From the NCBI GenBank assembly GCA_025738555.1, contig JAOVFP010000005.1, forward strand, positions 4,216,001 to 4,280,000: a stretch of 64,000 nucleotides of DNA. Reading direction: 5' to 3'. The position numbers and the translations under genes are program-made. Positions 59,901-64,000 of this stretch are shown in pieces. Under the pieces are notes generated by a model. That model worked only from the letters and a program-made list of their open reading frames with translations. It was not told the origin of the DNA and made no database searches. Numbering within the stretch: position 1 is the first letter of the stretch; each line of letters starts with the position of its first letter. The stretch is from Cyathus striatus. Taxonomy: Eukaryota > Basidiomycota > Agaricomycetes > Agaricales > Nidulariaceae.

Positions 59901-60316
59901 AAAACAAGCCTTCCAAGCCTCCTCCTGCAGCAGAACCATCGACTCCTGAGCGGAAGAATGGTAGAAGCGTTGCTGCAAGTCCTTTCGAGCCACATTATAA
60001 ACATACTAGGGCTATTACTGTGGAGCCATTTGTAGCACCAATCCCATCCACTGGTCTATGGACTCCTGCGAAATCTGTGAGATGGGATAGAGATGAGGAT
60101 GACGTGTTTGGCTCATCTGGATGGGGTACCAAAGCCGACGAACTTTCTGTCGACCATGGCGATGACAATGAGGATAAGGATGATACAGATAAAGTAACGA
60201 TAACCCTTTCTCGGTTATTAGATAACGTTGTTATACTTGAAGAGAGTATAAAGGAACTCGTTGCTATTATTCATGCACGACGAAGTCTTGGGATCGATCC
60301 CCTTCGTTACTTATAA
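56928..60316 (+). CDS. FHIP / RAI16-like protein
   Basis: Matches the RAI16-like family (FTS-Hook-interacting protein), which links Hook adaptors and dynein to endosomes. The N-terminal block is FHKSWMLVKNTLLQPDERQLTKGI...DVPAH, LRSMVDALVWESNRVEEG, CLEYLLKNDVLGTLVRLSEAD, then FLLFNYLLRFVHREGQIGEF. Five exons: four short ones (56928-57029 first) and one of 2.6 kb. Inside the last exon is a 20-residue acidic run (DEYDDDEDDDDGDGDEDGDD) coded by GAT repeats at about 57769-57825, and a basic Lys/Pro-rich segment before the C-terminus. About 1000 residues in all. The C-terminal half has no domain I recognise. The family call is from sequence blocks and good. Confidence 0.85.
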
Positions 60317-60424
60317 TTTTTGGATTACTTACGGATATACTAGTCATATTTATATACCATTACAGTCACAGGTCAATATATACAGTGCAATCTCAACAGT
60401 AAGAACATAAAATACATAAAACAT

Positions 60425-61560
60425 TTATCGCCCGTTTTTCCCTTTCTTTGTTCCTCTCTGTTTCGAGCTTTGTGTCGGTTCACCGGGTGTAGTCTTTTGA
60501 CCGAAAAGCTTGCTCTGTAACTTGGTGAACTCCTCGTCGTCGATCTCCGGAGGTTCAGGAACATGGTGACGGGATTTCTTTGGTGATGACTGTTCTGAGT
60601 CCCTGCCGTCGCGTGCACGTTTCCTGCCTTTACGTGGAGCTGGATCCGTGTACTTGGCTGCAAGATTATCGAAAAAGGAGTCCATATTCTTTTCTTTCTT
60701 CTTCAGAATGAGAGCCTGTAGCGCAGAATAATCTTCCTCCTCATCTTGTGTTGGCGCACTCTTCGCCTTGCCCTTAGAATTCCCCCTTCGTTGACCTGGC
60801 TTTCCGTTGGCGTAGAATTCATCCCAAACACCAAGTTCCTTGGCAAGCGCCTCCGCTTCTGCTGCCTCTCTGTTGCTTTGCTTCTTTCGTACAAGCTTGG
60901 CCTTCTCATCTTTCGAGCTTGCAGTCCACTTCTTTGTCACTTTGAGCTTTCCCTTTGAAATGAGGTTGGATATAATGGCGATGAAGCGTGTTTCGTCATC
61001 AAAAGTTGAATGAGGAACATAGGTCATCATTTCGCCGATATCACCATCTGTTGTTTCATAAGCAGATATTAAGTCCTCGATTTCTTCAGAAGAACCTATA
61101 GACATGTTTGTTAGTTAAGGTTATAAAAGCAACGCGCAAGCATGCCTTGATATTCCTTCTTCATTTCATCAAGTCTCCCTTTCGTGACACGATCAAACAA
61201 GTCCTCAAAGTAAGCTTCCCATCCGTCGTCGCCCGCAGATAAATCGAAACCTTCATCTGTCTTTCCTATTTTATCGTAACGCGCCCTCCTTTTCTCGTCA
61301 CTGAGAACGGAGTAGGCAAAGCCAATCTGCTGGAACTTTAGCGACGCGTCTGCTCTCGCGTCGTCAGTGGAAGTGGCGTGTTTATCTGGGTGGTATGTAA
61401 GTGCAAGGCGGCGATAGGCCTTCTTGATGTCCTCCAGCTTGCAATCTGAAGGAAGGGACAGAACGGCGTACAGATCTACGGAGTCATCTCCAGGGAAGAA
61501 TTGGGAGATAGGATCATTGTCGTCCATTGAGCGTGTCGGTGAAGTGTGTAAGGTGGACAA
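60425..61560 (-). CDS. J-domain protein, DNAJC9-like
   Basis: J domain at residues about 28-95 (DLYAVLSLPSDCKLEDIKKA, YRRLALTYHPDKHA with the HPD motif, FAYSVLSDEKRRARYDKIG). The DNAJC9-type middle region follows (FDRVTKGRLDEMKKEYQGSSEEIEDLISAYETTDGDIGEMM) and a basic C-terminus (KKKEKNMDSFFDNLAAKY, RKGRKRARDGRDSEQSSPKK). Human DNAJC9 is a nuclear histone chaperone that recruits Hsp70; the yeast-like relatives are nuclear too. Two exons; the intron (61145-61096, 50 nt) starts with GC, not GT, and has a strong TTAACTAAC branch site. An alternative GT donor 12 nt downstream would leave a 38-nt intron and change YQGSSEE. The start at 61560 or 61527 (MDDNDP). Converges with the FHIP-like gene. 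Confidence 0.85.
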
Positions 61561-61761
61561 GGTGTGACATGTGAAGCTTTGAAGGTGAACAGTGCTACTG
61601 CTAGTGAACTGTGACAGATGTTTTCACGTGACAGCGCGTTATAGTGTTGAACGCGTCTCCGGTCCGAATGCCACTGGTAATAGCCTGGTACTTATTGACG
61701 ATGGTCTACGGGCTGACCAAGGACTGACATAGTAGTATACCGCAAAACCACACACTATACT

Positions 61762-62445
61762 CTACCAAATCCATGTCGGAATCCGCTCCTCTCCAGTCGC
61801 CCACCACACATCCAGCGCCTCCCCATACACACCCAGACCATTCCTCCAACCGTAGAACCATAACACGGCGCACGCTACTCCGTATGAACCACCAGCAACT
61901 ACCTGAGGCCACGTATGATAACCGAGCCATACTCGCGACATCATTATCGTTGTTGCCCCAGGGATTGCCATACTTGGTCCCAATATTCGAACATTGAGAT
62001 CCCCTGATAGGGATGGGTGGAGCGACAAGTAAGTGCAAGCTAGCAAAATATACGTGGCATAAAAACCAATTGTAGCTGAGTGCGTACTAGGCATCCTAAC
62101 GAAAATATGAAAATATATGAGAATGTTATTCCCGGAATGGCAGAATGCAATGACCATAACGCACCCGTACGACCGTTTCCGCTTCCCGGGCACCACGACA
62201 GCGGGTCGTGGCTGTTGGATGGCCCTCTTTATCACCTTCACGCTAAGGCTGCATAATGTAGCCCCAGCAACAAAGTATACAGCACCAGCGGATCTAGTGT
62301 ACAGCACAAAACATGCTGTCAAGACCGTCACAATAAAATTGGTCTAGTTTGATATTAGACTCCGACCTTACACGAAAGTTTGTAAACGCACGTTCTCTAA
62401 GATTTGTAGCAATATCCTAGTCAATAATGAGTCTGAATGTACCAT
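61762..62445 (-). CDS. PAP2-type lipid phosphatase
   Basis: Polytopic PAP2 enzyme with the three-part active site: KRAIQQPRP (motif 1, KxxxxxxRP), MPSTHS (motif 2, PSxH) and SRVWLGYHTWPQVVAG (motif 3, SRxxxxxHxxxD-like, with Gln where many members have Asp). Hydrophobic segments: TNFIVTVLTACFVLYTR, YFVAGATLCSLSVKVI, ATIGFYATYILLACTYL, YGVACAVLWFYGW. The substrate is probably dolichyl-diphosphate or another isoprenoid or glycerolipid phosphate. Exons: 62445-62392 joined over a GTGCGT intron to the exon ending at 61762, with a further intron splitting YG|MPSTHS. The start at 62445 is the first in-frame ATG; the frame is open upstream, so one more 5' exon is possible. Confidence 0.75.
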
Positions 62446-62849
62446 GGTGCGACAACGCAAACAAGTAGCTGTTTCAAGTTGACTTTTGACCGTTGAGGCT
62501 TGGTCAATGGCGGCTAACTTTCCCAACAGTGTTGTTGGTGGTGCGGCCACTCCTGGGGGTAAGCTTAGTACTTTCACGTTTTCGTCTGAACCTGGGTAAC
62601 TATTATTCTTTCCATGTGTCGAAACCCGACAACGTTTGTTTCTACGAAAGAAAATGTCAATAAGTTAAAAATTTAACTAGTTACTAATATACAAGGTAAC
62701 AAATGATTAATGGATATTGTCAGTGTCGGCACTCATAACTATTGGTATATAGAATCAAGAATATCCAATGATCCAAGATTGTGTATCATTATGCATATCA
62801 TTAGAGCTCCAACCTCCCCCAAAGAAATTATTGTTCCCAATAGAACTAA
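62446..62849. other. Intergenic region, possible small start exon on the plus strand
   Basis: A well-placed ATG at 62507 (GTCAATGGCGG) begins MAANFPNSVVGGAATPG and meets a GTAAGC donor, but no following exon could be found on the plus strand. On the minus strand the same segment can be read as an upstream extension of the PAP2 gene. Neither is settled. Confidence 0.3.
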
Positions 62850-64000
62850 TTACTCAATTGATATCCGTGGTGCCAGAGGAACACCCGCCTGGTACGATCC
62901 TTGGCCAGGACGTTCACTCATATTCCCTGCAGAATTAGAAGTTGAGTACTTGGGTCGGGTAGGGACAGCTGCAATACAATCACCATTAAATATATCTAGC
63001 TTTGTAAAACCTGGTTTATAGGACTGACCATTGACTTTGGAAGCTTGGAGGCCTCTGTCAAAGTCTGCGAAACAACGAAGACCAACAGCAAATGTTCCAA
63101 ACAACAGTATAAATGCGACAATTGCTGCGAAATATGTTCGGTCATGGCATATAGCGTATGACCGTAAGGAAGAACGCACTGAATGTAGTCAACGTTGCTC
63201 GCGTAGTCAGATACTGTCCGCTAGAATCTGGTTGATAGAAACGAACAAGTTTGTACACTAAAGCGTTCGTTAGCATCAAATATGCGGCTAAGATTGTAGA
63301 TTACTTACAAACTATTTGTCGAAGCATTCAAAACGTGTACATGAGAATCACTCACGGAACATATATGCAGTAGAACTTACAGTAGCTAAGTGCTGCCAAC
63401 ATCATGGCGAGTGATACCGTCATTATCCTGTCGGGCACATAAGTACTTACTAGTAACGATAGATAAGAACCGCATACCATTTTATTTCTCTTTGCACTGC
63501 CAGCCCGCAGAGGATTAAGAGTGAAAGAACGACGGGGATAGCTGCAATCGTTACTCCGAATTCCGCAGAGTTCGTCTGAAGCACGACGATAAGCAGCTGA
63601 TAGGAAGATATCAGAAGGGTGCTGCTAATCAGAGTGTAAACATTTCAACCTGCATAGTAACTCCAAGGAAGAAAAAGAAGTCGAATTTCAGCAGACAAAT
63701 CATAATTTGGTACCACTGGTACATAGCTGCGAACACGTTGTTTAATTATCTGCCAGAATAAGTACGAAATACTGAGTACGCACTCTTCATTTTTGGATTA
63801 GCCCCAACAACGTGGAAAATAGCCCAGCTGCCGCAGAATTAAAAATAGGGTACATCGTGAGAGTGGAAGAACAGGACTTACCCAAACTCCGCATAAAGCT
63901 GTTTAATCCAGAAGACCATGACTAGCCAAGATCCAGCGATGACACAAGGTGCAACGATAAGGAATGGTCGTATCTGAGTCCATAGTGTGCCGGAACCTGG
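62850..64000 (-). CDS. Polytopic membrane protein of an Agaricomycete family, 5' end off the window
   Basis: C-terminal part of a multi-pass membrane protein; the start is beyond the right edge. Exons in order from the right: IRPFLIVAPCVIAGSWLVMV...WIKQLYAEFG, WAIFHVVGANPKMK, YQWYQIMICLLKFDFFFFLG, LLIVVLQTNSAEFGVTIAAI...SLLILCGLAVQREIK, MTVSLAMMLAALSYF-like sequence, and last TYFAAIVAFILLFGTFAVGL...CFADFDRGL, then a polar tail ending APRISIE. Introns of about 50-60 nt. This arrangement (KFDFFFF, NFDRGL-like FDRGL and a short RxSI/LD-type end) is familiar from uncharacterised Agaricomycete proteins. Function unknown. Confidence 0.7.

Noticed and set aside
62507..62577. Plus-strand start exon MAANFPNSVVGGAATPG with GTAAGC donor
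   Set aside because: No following exon on that strand before the minus-strand membrane gene; may be an antisense reading of the PAP2 5' region.
1..64000. CRISPR arrays, tRNA or rRNA genes, transposons with terminal repeats
   Set aside because: None seen. GGTTCGA-like strings occur inside coding exons without a cloverleaf, and no reverse transcriptase or transposase sequence was found.

Overview
This window looks like nuclear DNA of a mushroom-forming basidiomycete (Agaricomycetes). Genes are closely spaced on both strands. Nearly all are broken by many short introns (about 45-70 nt, GT...AG, often with a CTAAC/CTGAC-like branch site), and the proteins I recognise are typical fungal orthologues. 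There is no operon structure, no rRNA, tRNA or CRISPR, and no clear transposable element.

Layout. 1-1198: left-truncated GT15 mannosyltransferase (-). 2077-4549: TOM40 and a lone ABC ATPase (+). 5154-8280: divergent pair of a NUR1-like nuclear-rim protein (-) and a coiled-coil membrane protein (+). 8717-15195: mitochondrial Phe-tRNA synthetase (+), GrpE/MGE1 (-), C1-tetrahydrofolate synthase (+). 15408-20377: tandem pair of secreted PNGase A-type amidases (-). 21082-26099: PMP3-like protein with a long tail (-), four-finger C2H2 factor (+), fructose-1,6-bisphosphatase (+). 26217-32112: unknown nuclear protein (+), GCIP/cyclin-D-binding-like protein (-), i-AAA protease YME1 (+). 33387-37045: a small Cys-rich protein (+) and RAD3/XPD helicase (-). 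37566-39925: GH5_7 mannanase-like protein (-) lacking its catalytic acids. 40899-47938: MGR3-like TPR protein (+), dipeptidyl peptidase III (+), PTC7-type phosphatase (-). 48198-56559: LRR protein (-) and 1,3-beta-glucan synthase FKS1 (+), divergent. 56928-64000: FHIP/RAI16-like protein (+), DNAJC9-like J-protein (-), PAP2 phosphatase (-), and a right-truncated polytopic membrane protein (-).

The genes are mostly housekeeping and do not form one pathway. Mitochondrial functions are frequent: import (TOM40), the Hsp70 nucleotide exchanger (MGE1), inner-membrane proteolysis (YME1 and an MGR3-like adaptor candidate), aminoacylation (FARS2) and a PTC7-type phosphatase. Cell wall and secretory functions are the second theme (GT15, PNGase A pair, GH5_7-like protein, FKS1).

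The most interesting observations are: a GH5_7 protein with every expected catalytic acid replaced; micro-exons of 6, 6 and 17 nt inside conserved motifs; a GTGACA/TGTCAC element recurring at gene starts, once as a perfect 14-bp palindrome; and four one-base frame breaks in otherwise conserved genes, which look more like assembly indels than pseudogenes. I did not find a clearly novel multi-gene system.
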